Source of the DNA: Endozoicomonas euniceicola
Lineage (GTDB): Bacteria; Pseudomonadota; Gammaproteobacteria; Pseudomonadales; Endozoicomonadaceae
DNA length: 64,000 nt
Direction: 5' to 3'
Assembly (NCBI RefSeq): GCF_025562755.1
Contig: NZ_CP103300.1
Location: forward strand, 4,031,001 to 4,095,000
Every line of letters starts with the position of its first letter. Position 1 is the stretch's first letter. The translations under genes were made by a program, and so were the position numbers. Of the stretch, positions 17,094 through 26,328 are shown one piece after another. Under the pieces are notes generated by a model. It worked only from the letters and a program-made list of their open reading frames with translations, searched no databases and was not told the DNA's origin.

Positions 17094-18452
17094 TCAATTG
17101 GGGGTTCTGGAAAAGTACAGAGGTCTGTTCGAAGAGGATCCTACTGCATTTGCCCAGTAAGCTACGGGAGCCTGCCGGTTTCGGTGTCTTTCAGCTTGCA
17201 GCGCTTTTTCCAGGCTGGAAGCACACTTAACATAGCCACACTCATTCAGACAACTCAATACGCGGGTTATGCGCTGATGGTTATGGTCAAAGCCACCGAT
17301 CCACTTTGCATGCCCTTCTGCCTGTCCCGGAATAACCTGTATATCATCCCCGATACGTTTTAACCCCCAGAATTTCAGCATTTGATCCAGAGACTTTTGC
17401 AGTTCCCCCTGCAATACCGGGTCTCTCTGGATTTCCTGAATCATTTGTGGGGTTAGCACGGGAGCGTTCGGGTTGTGTGGGCTGTTATGCTGGTTGGGAA
17501 ACAACAGCTGAATATATTGATGCTCGCTTTCCAGCTGTCTGGCCGTGAACTGTCTTATCTGCTGCAATGTGAGCCGCTGCCCCTCAATGCGGCCCCCGGA
17601 TCGGTAAAAGTCTAACCACTGTTGTGTATTTGTTCTGCGGGCAGCCGGAGCTGGAGCAGCAACGGGCACAGCAGCGGGAACAGGAGCCGGTGGGGAAGCC
17701 GGTACAGGCCGTCTGGAGACTGCCGTTTTAGCGACAGGCTTAGCGACGGGCTGAGGTATCAGCACAAACTCCGGGTCATCTGTCGCAGGGTCAGCGTTTT
17801 CCGGAGGCTCCCCCGGCGCGGGTCTCTGCCCCTTTAGCGCAGTAGGGGCTGGCACTACAGGTGCCATAATAACCTCTACCTGAAGTTGCTCCAGTCTGTT
17901 AATCTGTTGCCCGATTTCCTGCTTTACCTCAGCCAGCTGCCGATCCAGCTCCTGAACCCGGCCCTCCGAGAAATAGGCCCTGGTCTGCCGGACAAGCGGT
18001 TTCGCCTGCTGTCGCAATGCCTGAACCCTTGCCTGAACGTCTGCCCCTCCTTGCTCAGGAGGAATCACACTGACGGGAGGTTTTCCCCTGGGTATAAACA
18101 CCAGTCGGTAATTAACAGGCTCTGCTGCACCAGAACGATTAAGCTGCTGTGAAAGACTCTCCAGATGATTACAAAGAAACTTCTGGCCTTCTAACATCGC
18201 CTGCCGGTCTCTGGAGCGTTCAAGACTCTGAGAGACACTTCTGACTTCTGCCTTAGCAGCCCCTCCCATATGGGGCGGAACCTTTACAGCAACAGCGGCC
18301 CGACGTTCATGGAGAGACTTGCCAGACGTTCGGCTGTCGTTCCTGGGAATACGTCTGGATGGCGCGGGTAAACCTTCTGCCTCTGGCGATTCAGAAGGCG
18401 AGGTAAACCCGGTGCTTCCTGTTGAAGGTGGTTTAGGTCCGGAAACTGGCAT
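17094..18452 (-). CDS. OGFr-domain protein
   Basis: This is a 452-aa protein without signal peptide or membrane segment. Residues 1-120 are Ser/Pro/Arg-rich; a coiled-coil-like, Gln-rich part and a Pro/Ala/Val-rich linker follow to about 275. The C-terminal 150 residues resemble the opioid growth factor receptor conserved region: QQWLDFYRSGG, then EHQYIQLLFPNQ, NPNAPVLTPQMI, LDQMLKFWGLKRI, and HQRITRVLSCLNECGY. In animals the domain occurs in the nuclear receptor OGFr; bacterial members have no function I know. It has its own orientation-matched neighbours but no clear operon. An effector or host-acquired domain is a reasonable guess, not shown. Confidence 0.8.
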   Translation of the reverse strand: MPVSGPKPPSTGSTGFTSPSESPEAEGLPAPSRRIPRNDSRTSGKSLHERRAAVAVKVPPHMGGAAKAEVRSVSQSLERSRDRQAMLEGQKFLCNHLESLSQQLNRSGAAEPVNYRLVFIPRGKPPVSVIPPEQGGADVQARVQALRQQAKPLVRQTRAYFSEGRVQELDRQLAEVKQEIGQQINRLEQLQVEVIMAPVVPAPTALKGQRPAPGEPPENADPATDDPEFVLIPQPVAKPVAKTAVSRRPVPASPPAPVPAAVPVAAPAPAARRTNTQQWLDFYRSGGRIEGQRLTLQQIRQFTARQLESEHQYIQLLFPNQHNSPHNPNAPVLTPQMIQEIQRDPVLQGELQKSLDQMLKFWGLKRIGDDIQVIPGQAEGHAKWIGGFDHNHQRITRVLSCLNECGYVKCASSLEKALQAERHRNRQAPVAYWANAVGSSSNRPLYFSRTPN

Positions 18453-18561
18453 GGCTGCAATTTTTTTAACTGTTATCTGTAGCTTGTTTTATCGTCCAAA
18501 ACAGGTGAAACACAATACGCTGTCATTCAGGGATGTTTATTTCACCTGTGTCAGGATTAGC

Positions 18562-19896
18562 TCAGCCCTGGCTTTGTACTATCCGGGAGACCAGCACAAG
18601 GTTATCCCGTAACTGCCTGTCATTCGGTGATTGCTTTACAGCCTGTTGCAAAAGCTGTTCAGCACGGCGGTATGCTTCCTGAGTAAGTAATAACTGAGCA
18701 TGCCGTTGCAGCGCCTCCAGTTGCACCGATGACACAGATTCAGCCCGACGGTAAAGTGCCTCTGCCTGAAGAGGATTACTATCTTCATAGAGCCCGGCCA
18801 TCGCTATCAGGGCTCTGCCGTTCAAAGGATTCAGTTTCAATGACTTCTGCAGTAGGTCAATTTGCTGACTGGCTGACTTTCCGGGATTCTTTTCCGCCAG
18901 CAACATAGCCTGACTGACAAAACCGTGACTGCGCTCAGAGGCATTTAAAGAGCTACTGAGCATTAGTGTTTTCAGCGTGTTATCTGCCAGTGTGTATTGC
19001 TGCTGACTAATCAGGTAGTCAGCCATTTCCAATAGCTGCTGTTGATGCCCCTCAATCCCGTTGTGGATAAATTGCAGCAGGTGAGGCTGTGCCATCTGGT
19101 AGTAGCCCTGACTCAGATAAACCTGGGCTAATTGCCAGCTTAATTCATTACCGGGCATTAATTGTTGGGCAATCTCTAAACTGGCGATAGCTTCCGGCCA
19201 GTGGTTCTGACGTTGAGCCAGACCAGCTCTTAAAATATATAACCGGGCATTATCAGGAGCATCTGCCAGCAGTTGATCGGTCATTGAACGAGCCAGAGAA
19301 TCATCACCAGCAGCCATAGCAGCATGTAATAGCCCTCGTTTCCATTGAGGATTATCCCCGGCCAGCATCAGGGCGTGACTGTATGCCGCGGTGGCTGCCT
19401 GGGGCTGGCTGGTTTGCAGATAGCCATAACCAAGCATGGCGTATATTTGAGCGGGCGCTCCCTGACGGGCAGCCTGCCGCAGATGAGGCCGTGCAGCTTT
19501 GTAGTTTCCCTGCTGAGTTAAAAGTAATCCAAGACTCTCATGAGCCCGGGTGAACTGTGGCAGCAAATCAATGGAATGGCGCAATGATTCAACAGCAGCC
19601 TTGTGCTGTTGTTGCTGTTGTTGAAGCTGAGCTAATGAAAACCACATGGCTGCGCTTGGTTTCCGGGCCAGTTGTATACGCAGCTCAGTCATGGCGTCCG
19701 ACTCACGCTGATTTTTTACCAGTTCAACCACTTTATTCAGAGTTTCATATTCCTCACTGGTTATTCTGGGTTCACGTTGTTGATAAGGAGAGGTGCTGAA
19801 TTGAAAGTGCAGATCTCCGCCATCCCAGTCAAAGTCTGTAGTCGCGCAGGCTATGCTGGCACAGAAACACAGCAGGATAAAAATCAGTTTTTTCAT
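18562..19896 (-). CDS. Periplasmic TPR protein of TonB system 1
   Basis: The N-terminus is a signal peptide (MKKLIFILLCFCASIACA). The remaining 425 residues are tandem TPR helices, for example ALIAMAGLYEDSNPLQAEALYRRA and AYSHALMLAGDNPQWKRGLL-type units. TPR proteins close several TonB2-type operons in marine gammaproteobacteria and are thought to support TonB function. The start overlaps the tonB stop by 4 nt, so it is translated as the last gene of the operon that begins with the receptor at 28785. The precise role is not known. Confidence 0.85.
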   Translation of the reverse strand: MKKLIFILLCFCASIACATTDFDWDGGDLHFQFSTSPYQQREPRITSEEYETLNKVVELVKNQRESDAMTELRIQLARKPSAAMWFSLAQLQQQQQQHKAAVESLRHSIDLLPQFTRAHESLGLLLTQQGNYKAARPHLRQAARQGAPAQIYAMLGYGYLQTSQPQAATAAYSHALMLAGDNPQWKRGLLHAAMAAGDDSLARSMTDQLLADAPDNARLYILRAGLAQRQNHWPEAIASLEIAQQLMPGNELSWQLAQVYLSQGYYQMAQPHLLQFIHNGIEGHQQQLLEMADYLISQQQYTLADNTLKTLMLSSSLNASERSHGFVSQAMLLAEKNPGKSASQQIDLLQKSLKLNPLNGRALIAMAGLYEDSNPLQAEALYRRAESVSSVQLEALQRHAQLLLTQEAYRRAEQLLQQAVKQSPNDRQLRDNLVLVSRIVQSQG

Positions 19897-20537
19897 GAAG
19901 ATACCTTAAGTGGCCAGATAAATTCGGCCTTCACTTTGCTGCCTTGACGACGGGGTGTAGAGAAACGTGCCTGCTTAACAATTCTCTTTGCAGAAGCTCC
20001 CAACTCCGGGTATTCCATCTGTTCTATGTTAACCAGCTCTACTCTTCCGTTTTCATGAATGATAATGTGCAGCCGCACCTGCGCCTGGCGTACACCTTTC
20101 TGCCGTAATGCAGCTGGCAATCGAACCGTAATCGGTGTCAGCAGCCGGGGCATTTCATCCAGCTCATCGAGGCTGAAGGTGGTAATGGCAGCCACTACTG
20201 CTTCGACATCAAACTCCAATGCACCCTCTATTGATGTCTGACTGCTAATGACTGGTGCAGTCAGTTCTGGCAGAGGTACATCGAGTGTTGTCACTTTCAG
20301 TTTGACCGGTACTTCTGCCTGAGAGACCTGCAGGTTCACCGCCGTATTCTGCTGCAGCTGCTGCTGACTGGGCGGTGGCGGAGGTGGTGGTGGCACCACG
20401 ACAGTATTCACCTTCCTTATTAGCAATGTCTCTTCAGGTGGTGAACCTGTTGTTTGCAGCTCTGACAGATACAATAACAAAGTCAGCATTAGCAGAGCCG
20501 CAAGACTGTTGGCAAACCATCTTTGAATCATCGTCAA
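19893..20537 (-). CDS. tonB: TonB energy transducer, system 1
   Basis: This TonB-family protein (214 aa) has a single N-terminal membrane anchor (SLAALLMLTLLLYLSEL), a poly-proline stretch (VVPPPPPPPPSQQQ) and a C-terminal domain with RQAQVRLHIIIHENGRVELV and ARFSTPRRQG. It passes proton-motive energy from ExbB/ExbD to outer-membrane receptors. It is short, like TonB2-class proteins. It overlaps exbD upstream and the TPR gene downstream by 4 nt each. Its most likely client is the receptor encoded at the head of the same operon. Confidence 0.9.
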   Translation of the reverse strand: MTMIQRWFANSLAALLMLTLLLYLSELQTTGSPPEETLLIRKVNTVVVPPPPPPPPSQQQLQQNTAVNLQVSQAEVPVKLKVTTLDVPLPELTAPVISSQTSIEGALEFDVEAVVAAITTFSLDELDEMPRLLTPITVRLPAALRQKGVRQAQVRLHIIIHENGRVELVNIEQMEYPELGASAKRIVKQARFSTPRRQGSKVKAEFIWPLKVSS

Positions 20538-20941
20538 TTACCGGATTTCGTGGCAACGCTTACCTGGCTGAAACCCGCCAGTTTGCACAAATCTATCAGT
20601 TGCACCAGCGGTTCCGTCAAGCTGTGTTTGTCGGCCTGTATAATCACCACATGGCGCCCTTTGCGTTGTTGCTGCTTAAGCATTGGCGTAACTCCGGCCA
20701 TACCGATCTGCATACCACCATGCCATATTTCCCCCTCGGCACTGAGGGCAATTAAAACGGCTTGCTGTTGGGTATCTGTCTGACTCACAGCAGCAGGGCG
20801 ATCTACCTCGATACCGGTTTCCCGGACAAACACTGCGGAAACAATGAAGAAGATAAGCAGGATAAATACCACATCCAGTAACGGGCCAATATCGATAGTA
20901 AGGTTCTGGTTGCTGCTATCGGCTATTGAACGTCTATGCAT
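20534..20941 (-). CDS. exbD: ExbD/TolR-family protein, system 1
   Basis: This 135-aa protein has one membrane helix (GPLLDVVFILLIFFIVSAVFV) preceded by the conserved Asp-containing segment IDIGPLLDVVF, the proton-path residue of ExbD. The periplasmic part is short. It forms the motor with the two ExbB-like proteins upstream. The start overlaps the 3' end of exbB by 19 nt. Confidence 0.92.
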   Translation of the reverse strand: MHRRSIADSSNQNLTIDIGPLLDVVFILLIFFIVSAVFVRETGIEVDRPAAVSQTDTQQQAVLIALSAEGEIWHGGMQIGMAGVTPMLKQQQRKGRHVVIIQADKHSLTEPLVQLIDLCKLAGFSQVSVATKSGN

Positions 20942-21327
20942 TCCGTCTCCTGAAGAAACCGTTCACAGTGGCGTTGGCAAAATATCAGCAACAGCACTGC
21001 AGGAACGGCACTGGTCAACCCCAGCTGCGTTGTTAGCAGAGCTTCCGCAATGCCTGTCGACAGCACTGCCTGATCGCCATGGGCAAGACCATTGAAGCTG
21101 TCAAACAGACCTCCGACAGTTCCCAGCAGGCCGAGTAAAGGCAATACCGAAACCCAACCCGATAACTGTCTGCCACGCAGCTGACATAACACGACACTTG
21201 TTTTATTTAATGGTTCGTTCATGAACAACAGCTGTATCAGATCAAAAATCTGCCAGTAGATAATCAGCGCCAGAAAGAAGATCAGGCCAAGCACAATCCC
21301 CTTGGGCGACATAAGCAGTTCAATCAT
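20923..21327 (-). CDS. exbB: ExbB/TolQ-family protein (short), system 1
   Basis: This 134-aa MotA/TolQ/ExbB channel protein has an N-terminal helix and the conserved pair GWVSVLPLLGLLGTVGGLFD and ALLTTQLGLTSAVPAVLLL. Small ExbB2 proteins of this kind accompany TtpC in Vibrio-type TonB2 systems. It overlaps the neighbours on both sides, indicating translational coupling. Confidence 0.92.
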   Translation of the reverse strand: MIELLMSPKGIVLGLIFFLALIIYWQIFDLIQLLFMNEPLNKTSVVLCQLRGRQLSGWVSVLPLLGLLGTVGGLFDSFNGLAHGDQAVLSTGIAEALLTTQLGLTSAVPAVLLLIFCQRHCERFLQETECIDVQ

Positions 21328-22562
21328 GCAGCCTCCTGACAGGTATTACTGAGTTCACCAAGGAGTACCGTGTCTGCTTCCAGTTGTGCCAGATAAGCCT
21401 GATGACGACGGTTTATGTAGGCATGCAGCAGCAAGGTGGGTACCGCCACCACCAAACCAAGCTCAGTAGTCACCAGTGCTTCGGATATACCTCCTGCCAA
21501 CATATTTTGATCCTGGTTGCCAAACAGATTCATCATCTCAAAGGTATGAATCATACCGCTAACCGTTCCTAAAAGACCCAGTAACGGGGCGACGGCTGCG
21601 GTAGCTGTCAGCATAACCATCTTGCTGTCGAGGTTTGCTTTCCACCGCAACAACTGATGATGCAGTTTGTCGGCCAGAGCTTCCTTCGGCCAATTCCGGT
21701 GACGGTATGCCAGTTCGTACATTTGTTTTTGCCACCCTTCCGTGTCAGGCTTCTCACCTTCCAGTGCACGCTGAGCCAGTTGTGGTTGCAACGCGGAAAG
21801 ACGACTTAAGGCAACTAGCTTGCAGGTGGCAACTAATAGAGTCAGGGCACCCAGAAGCAAAATCGGATAGACCCAGATACCACCGTGCTCCAGTTTAGCC
21901 AGCAAGTTATCCTCACTGGCAGCAATCCGGATTGCTTTATTCTGACTGATATCTACCGGCATTGCCTGCAAGTCAGTCAGCGGGTGAGAGGCTTTCATCA
22001 CAAGGGTTGGCGGGCTTGCGGTGCTATCCACAAAATAGCCCTGATCCTGTTCATCAATGAACCAGCTCAATGGCCCGGCGTTGAGTTGCTGACCATTAAT
22101 AATCCGGCCATTCAGTGATACCACCTGAGAAGGTTTCCAGCCCGGTCGCGTAGCCTGGCCTATAGCATTCAGACGCTGAGCGAAGAGTTGATTATCTTTA
22201 ATATCAGCATCCGTACCCAGATAACGGCTCAGCAAATTATCAATGTAGCGATTTTGCTGCTGCCACTGGCTCAAACGCTGTTTCATGCTTTGCAATGATA
22301 CAAACTGCTCATCTTTCGATCGGGTATGTCCTGCCAGTTGCTGACGCAGTTCAACCAGCTGGCTCTCCATTCGTTGCAGTCTCCGCAGCTGTGGACGACG
22401 CTGTTCCAATAGCTGATCATTAACTCGCTGGTAGCGCTTCTGTGACTGTTCAAGTCGCTGCTCAAATTCAGTCATCACCTGATGCAGGCTGGTGTCGGCA
22501 TAAATGCTCATACTGAACAGATTAAGGGCTAAGACCAGTAACAACATAATGAAGCGGATCAT
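21324..22562 (-). CDS. TtpC-like ExbB-family protein with periplasmic coiled coil
   Basis: The 412-aa protein starts with a signal peptide (MIRFIMLLLVLALNLFSMSIYA), then a 100-residue Gln/Arg/Leu-rich coiled coil, an ordered periplasmic part, a membrane helix near 230 (YPILLLGALTLLVATCKLVA), and a C-terminal ExbB unit with VAPLLGLLGTVSGMIHTFEM and ALVTTELGLVVAVPTLLL. This layout is that of TtpC, the fourth component of TonB2 systems. Coupled by overlap to DUF3450 upstream and exbB downstream. Confidence 0.88.
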   Translation of the reverse strand: MIRFIMLLLVLALNLFSMSIYADTSLHQVMTEFEQRLEQSQKRYQRVNDQLLEQRRPQLRRLQRMESQLVELRQQLAGHTRSKDEQFVSLQSMKQRLSQWQQQNRYIDNLLSRYLGTDADIKDNQLFAQRLNAIGQATRPGWKPSQVVSLNGRIINGQQLNAGPLSWFIDEQDQGYFVDSTASPPTLVMKASHPLTDLQAMPVDISQNKAIRIAASEDNLLAKLEHGGIWVYPILLLGALTLLVATCKLVALSRLSALQPQLAQRALEGEKPDTEGWQKQMYELAYRHRNWPKEALADKLHHQLLRWKANLDSKMVMLTATAAVAPLLGLLGTVSGMIHTFEMMNLFGNQDQNMLAGGISEALVTTELGLVVAVPTLLLHAYINRRHQAYLAQLEADTVLLGELSNTCQEAA

Positions 22563-23386
22563 GGTTGCCCCTCCCTTACAGCAGGTAATGGTAATGTGAC
22601 GAACTCCACTGGCTGCCTGCCTTGATAAATGGCAAAAGCCTGATCAATCTGCGCTTGCAAAGCAGGCGTACTTTGCCATTGCCAAACGCCATCAACCACA
22701 TAACCAACACCAGCACCGCTGCCATCAGGCAGACGGTAATAGCCTTGTGCCAGACCAATAAACAGCTTCTCAGTGCGCCAGGATTCACCCTGATGAATCA
22801 AATTACCCTGATGCAGGTTAATACCACTATTAAACTCTTCCAGTTTTGTCAGCATCGCAATCATGGCAGCAAACCGTTCGCTCAGTCCCTGCTTCTTATC
22901 CTGTAGTACAACCCACTCCCCCTGAAACTCATACTGCAGGGGGGGCGGTAATTGCTGCCATTGCAACTCCAGTAGCGTTTTGCCCTGCTCTAACTGTTGT
23001 TGATATTGCTGCGTTCGTTTTTCCTGCAACACCTGAGCTTCAAGCAGCTCGTTGCGCTGAGCATCAACTTCATCCTGTTGCTGCCGCTTATGCGCCAAAG
23101 CCTTTGTCAGTGCCTTATGTTCCTGTCTGTAAAGCGTCAGTAGTCGTTCATTGTCAGTCAGCGATTGCTGTGCTTCAAGCTGCAAGGCAGCTGTTGAACG
23201 CTCTACTTCCAGTTGCTTTGCTATTATCTGATCCAGCCTGGCCAGGTCTGATGTGCTGGCCTGAGCGAAACCTGCCATTAATGCCAGCGGTAATACCAGT
23301 AAATATCTTCGTAACACTGACAGTGAATAGATAGCGTCAGCATCCGGTGCGATCAGAGCGTCGTAGAATTGCTTTAACCGTTTCAT
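22559..23386 (-). CDS. DUF3450 periplasmic coiled-coil protein
   Basis: This 275-aa protein has an N-terminal hydrophobic export signal (YLLVLPLALMAGFAQA), a long Gln/Glu/Leu coiled coil (residues 50-150), then a compact C-terminal part with IGLAQGYYRLPDGSGAGVGY. It fits the DUF3450 family, which regularly precedes ttpC in TonB2 operons of marine bacteria. Function is not established; a periplasmic partner of TtpC is likely. A hairpin (23397-23417) separates it from the protease gene. Confidence 0.82.
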   Translation of the reverse strand: MKRLKQFYDALIAPDADAIYSLSVLRRYLLVLPLALMAGFAQASTSDLARLDQIIAKQLEVERSTAALQLEAQQSLTDNERLLTLYRQEHKALTKALAHKRQQQDEVDAQRNELLEAQVLQEKRTQQYQQQLEQGKTLLELQWQQLPPPLQYEFQGEWVVLQDKKQGLSERFAAMIAMLTKLEEFNSGINLHQGNLIHQGESWRTEKLFIGLAQGYYRLPDGSGAGVGYVVDGVWQWQSTPALQAQIDQAFAIYQGRQPVEFVTLPLPAVREGQP

Positions 23387-23396
23387 AAATCAACAT

Positions 23397-23417
23397 GCCC
23401 CGGTAGTTACCCGGGGC
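23397..23417. promoter_or_regulatory. Intercistronic hairpin between M16 protease and DUF3450 genes
   Basis: A perfect 7-bp GC-rich inverted repeat (GCCCCGG / CCGGGGC, 7-nt loop) lies in the 50-bp gap between the genes. No T-run follows in the direction of transcription, so it looks like an mRNA-stability or attenuation element rather than a full terminator. Confidence 0.5.
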
Positions 23418-23436
23418 CCTCTATATTACTGCTGTA

Positions 23437-26259
23437 TTAACTTTTCTTCTCAGGAAGAAGCAGAGCGTCAATAACATTATTGGTACTGAGGATGGTGCTG
23501 GCCATTGGCTGAAGATCGGCTGGAGTCACATCTTTCAACCAGTTCAGGTAACTGCCCGGCAACTCCTGATACTGATCATCGGCGGCCATTTGAGTCAGCC
23601 ACCGGTAGCGGTCATGATAACTGATGGCTTCCGGCTGCAGGCCACGGATGATCTGCTTACGAACGGTACTCAACTCATCCTGAGTCACCCCATTGGCAGC
23701 AATTTCAGCGATAATATTTAACGCCATGTCCTTCAGCTCATCGGCTCGCTCAGGCTGATGAGAGTAACTGATCATGCCGTAAGCCTGCTGGCGGGATCGC
23801 TCCAGAGAAATACCGAAGCGTGCGGTATAAACCCCGCCGGCTTTTTCACGTAACTGTTCACGCATTCGCGTAGACACAATACGTGAGAGCAGGTAAGCCT
23901 TGTATTCCGCTTCATCACTGAATGGGTAATCTGCATTAAACAGCACGCTGGTGATCCCTTGTGGTTCGGCACCGCCTTCAACAAGTACACGGTGCCTGCC
24001 GCCAGCCAGCTTGGGCAGAGAGGGTTCGTGATGAGACTGACCGGCAGGAAGGTGACCAAGGTAACGGCTGGCCAGATCAATCACCCGGTCGGCTTTTATG
24101 TCGCCAATGACTACTAGCTGATGCCCGTTTGCTGTGCCAAAGATCGTTTTGTAAGCTGCCAGTAGTTGTTCTGGCGTAATGGCGCGTAACTCGTCTGCGG
24201 TTATGGGTTGTATGGACGGTGTATTGACATACCGCAGCCGGTCAATTTTTTCATTGAATTGTGAGGATGGATTATCTTTGCGACGTTCAAGACTGCGCAC
24301 AATGAAGTCCTGCTTAGCCTGCCATACCTCTTTATCCACCTGTGGTTTTGTCAGCATCAGGTTGAGATTTTGCAGCCACTGTTCCACCGCATCCTTACTG
24401 GTAGTGCCGAATACGCCCTGACTGCTCAGGTCTACATAAGGAAACTGACGTATATTATGGGAAGCATTAATCACCCCCAGTGCTTCAGAATCAAACCCAC
24501 CGTAACCAAACGCAGACAGATTACGGGCCGCCAGTGTTGCTGCACGACGCTCAGATTGTGGTAGTTGCATCGTGCCACCATAACCCTGCCAGCGCAGTTG
24601 AACCTGATTACTCACCTCATCGCTGTACTGGAACCAGATTTGAGCACCGTTAGCCAGCGTCCACTTCTGAATTTCACCAAATTGCTGATGCTTAACTACT
24701 TTGGTTGCATCAGGCGTACGGGTAAATAACTTGTCGGGAATGATCTGCTGGTCAACCGCTGCTGGCGGGTTTGCCAGTGCTTTTTCCCATAATTGTTCAA
24801 TTTTTTTAGCCGGTGGTTGTGCATTTCCGTGGCTGGTGTTTACCTGGGCAATGACCAGAGGCGCTCTTTGATGGACGACCTGCCTGAAGTGCAGATTTAC
24901 GTCTTCAACCGTAATAGATGCCAGTAGTCGTTGTACTGTTTCATTGTCGTCACTCCAGTGAACCAGAGGCTGCCCTGTGCGTATCTGATTGAAAAGTCTC
25001 ATCATCTGGCGACTGTTTCTAGCACCTTCAAGTCCGTCAGCGATTGTGCGGTAACGGGCAGAAATACTGTTTCGGGCGGTGTCCAGATCGCGCTGACTAA
25101 AGCCATGGGTAGCGTAGCGGCTTACTTCGCTGAACATTTCTTCCATCGCACTGAGGTATTGACCGTCTTTCAGGATCGCCATAACACGATTGTTGCTGTA
25201 GCCCGAAGCCAGAGGCATTGCACTGGCAACCATCTTGCTGATGGTGTCAGTTTCAGACTGATACTGCACATGCAGACGGTTATCCATCATGGTCATACTC
25301 AGGGTATTAAGCAGTTCTGCCTTGAGGTCATCTTCGGTGTAGACAACAGCCTGTGAACCACGCAGATTTATGGATAAAACTTCTGTGGTGATTTCGTTGT
25401 CCTGAATGGTGTCGAATGTCAGCATTTCCGGCAATGGCACCGTCAAATCCGGCCGTGCTGGCAAATCCCTGGCTGGCATAGGGGCAAAGTACTTGTTTAA
25501 CAGTGCTTCGATCTGAGAAGCCTCAACACTGCCCACAACCAGTAATGTCATATTGTTCGGCTGATACCAGTCCTGGTAAAAAGCTTTGATACGGTCAGTC
25601 CCGATGTTTCGAACCAGATCCATATCACCGATAGGCTCCCTGTCACCAAAACGACTGCCTGCGAGAGTAATCCTGCGATTTGCAGTCCCAAGGCGCGCCA
25701 TCATGTTCAAGCCACGCCGCCATTCTTCTTCGACAACAGGACGTTCTTTTTCTAACTCCTGCTGATCAAACGTCAAAGCACTGGCCTGCTGCGAGAACAT
25801 GTTAAACGCTTCGTTCAACATACGTTCACTGTTGTCTGGCAGATGCAGGTAATAGGAGGTGGTGTAATATTCGGTCATAGCGTTCACATCACGCCCAAAG
25901 ACCATACCCAGTGATTCCTGATGCTCAATAATGCTATTGCCGGGGAATTGCTCTGTGCCATTAAAAGCCATGTGTTCGACCAGATGAGCGATACCCTGCT
26001 GATCGTCGGCTTCATCCAGAGAACCGGCGTGTACAATCAGTTGCAGTGACACACGGTCAGCAGGCTCGGCATTAGGTAACACAATATATTTCATGCCATT
26101 GGCAAGAGTACCCTGATGAATATCGGAGCGTACTGGAAGTAATGTTGCCTGACTGGTAACCGGTGCACTCATTTGCGACGAAAAATCGGGGGATGAAATC
26201 TGGCTGCAGCCTGCCAGAAGCAGGCTCGCCACCAGCACACTCTGAGTCAATTTATTCAT
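23437..26259 (-). CDS. M16 family zinc protease lipoprotein, system 1
   Basis: This 940-aa two-unit M16 (pitrilysin/PqqL-like) protease has a lipoprotein signal with lipobox LLAGC (Cys18). The inverted zinc motif is H92-L-V-E95-H96, and Glu172 (in EKERPVV) is the third ligand at the usual 76-residue spacing. The second half carries the inactive M16 domain with a GGVYTARFGISLERSR segment. FusC of Pectobacterium is an M16 protease that cleaves ferredoxin imported through a TonB receptor; placement between a receptor gene and a TonB motor suggests a similar job here. Substrate unknown. Confidence 0.93.
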   Translation of the reverse strand: MNKLTQSVLVASLLLAGCSQISSPDFSSQMSAPVTSQATLLPVRSDIHQGTLANGMKYIVLPNAEPADRVSLQLIVHAGSLDEADDQQGIAHLVEHMAFNGTEQFPGNSIIEHQESLGMVFGRDVNAMTEYYTTSYYLHLPDNSERMLNEAFNMFSQQASALTFDQQELEKERPVVEEEWRRGLNMMARLGTANRRITLAGSRFGDREPIGDMDLVRNIGTDRIKAFYQDWYQPNNMTLLVVGSVEASQIEALLNKYFAPMPARDLPARPDLTVPLPEMLTFDTIQDNEITTEVLSINLRGSQAVVYTEDDLKAELLNTLSMTMMDNRLHVQYQSETDTISKMVASAMPLASGYSNNRVMAILKDGQYLSAMEEMFSEVSRYATHGFSQRDLDTARNSISARYRTIADGLEGARNSRQMMRLFNQIRTGQPLVHWSDDNETVQRLLASITVEDVNLHFRQVVHQRAPLVIAQVNTSHGNAQPPAKKIEQLWEKALANPPAAVDQQIIPDKLFTRTPDATKVVKHQQFGEIQKWTLANGAQIWFQYSDEVSNQVQLRWQGYGGTMQLPQSERRAATLAARNLSAFGYGGFDSEALGVINASHNIRQFPYVDLSSQGVFGTTSKDAVEQWLQNLNLMLTKPQVDKEVWQAKQDFIVRSLERRKDNPSSQFNEKIDRLRYVNTPSIQPITADELRAITPEQLLAAYKTIFGTANGHQLVVIGDIKADRVIDLASRYLGHLPAGQSHHEPSLPKLAGGRHRVLVEGGAEPQGITSVLFNADYPFSDEAEYKAYLLSRIVSTRMREQLREKAGGVYTARFGISLERSRQQAYGMISYSHQPERADELKDMALNIIAEIAANGVTQDELSTVRKQIIRGLQPEAISYHDRYRWLTQMAADDQYQELPGSYLNWLKDVTPADLQPMASTILSTNNVIDALLLPEKKS

Positions 26260-26284
26260 AAAGTCCTTTAGAAAAGAAAAACAG

Positions 26285-26308
26285 GTAGCGGAGCAAAAAG
26301 TCCGCTAC
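26285..26308. promoter_or_regulatory. Intercistronic hairpin between receptor and M16 protease genes
   Basis: A perfect 8-bp inverted repeat (GTAGCGGA / TCCGCTAC, 8-nt loop) lies in the 69-bp gap downstream of the receptor gene. There is no strong T-run. It could stabilise the receptor mRNA or reduce read-through into the protease and motor genes. Confidence 0.5.
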
Positions 26309-26328
26309 TGAAAGGGCAGAGGGTGCTG

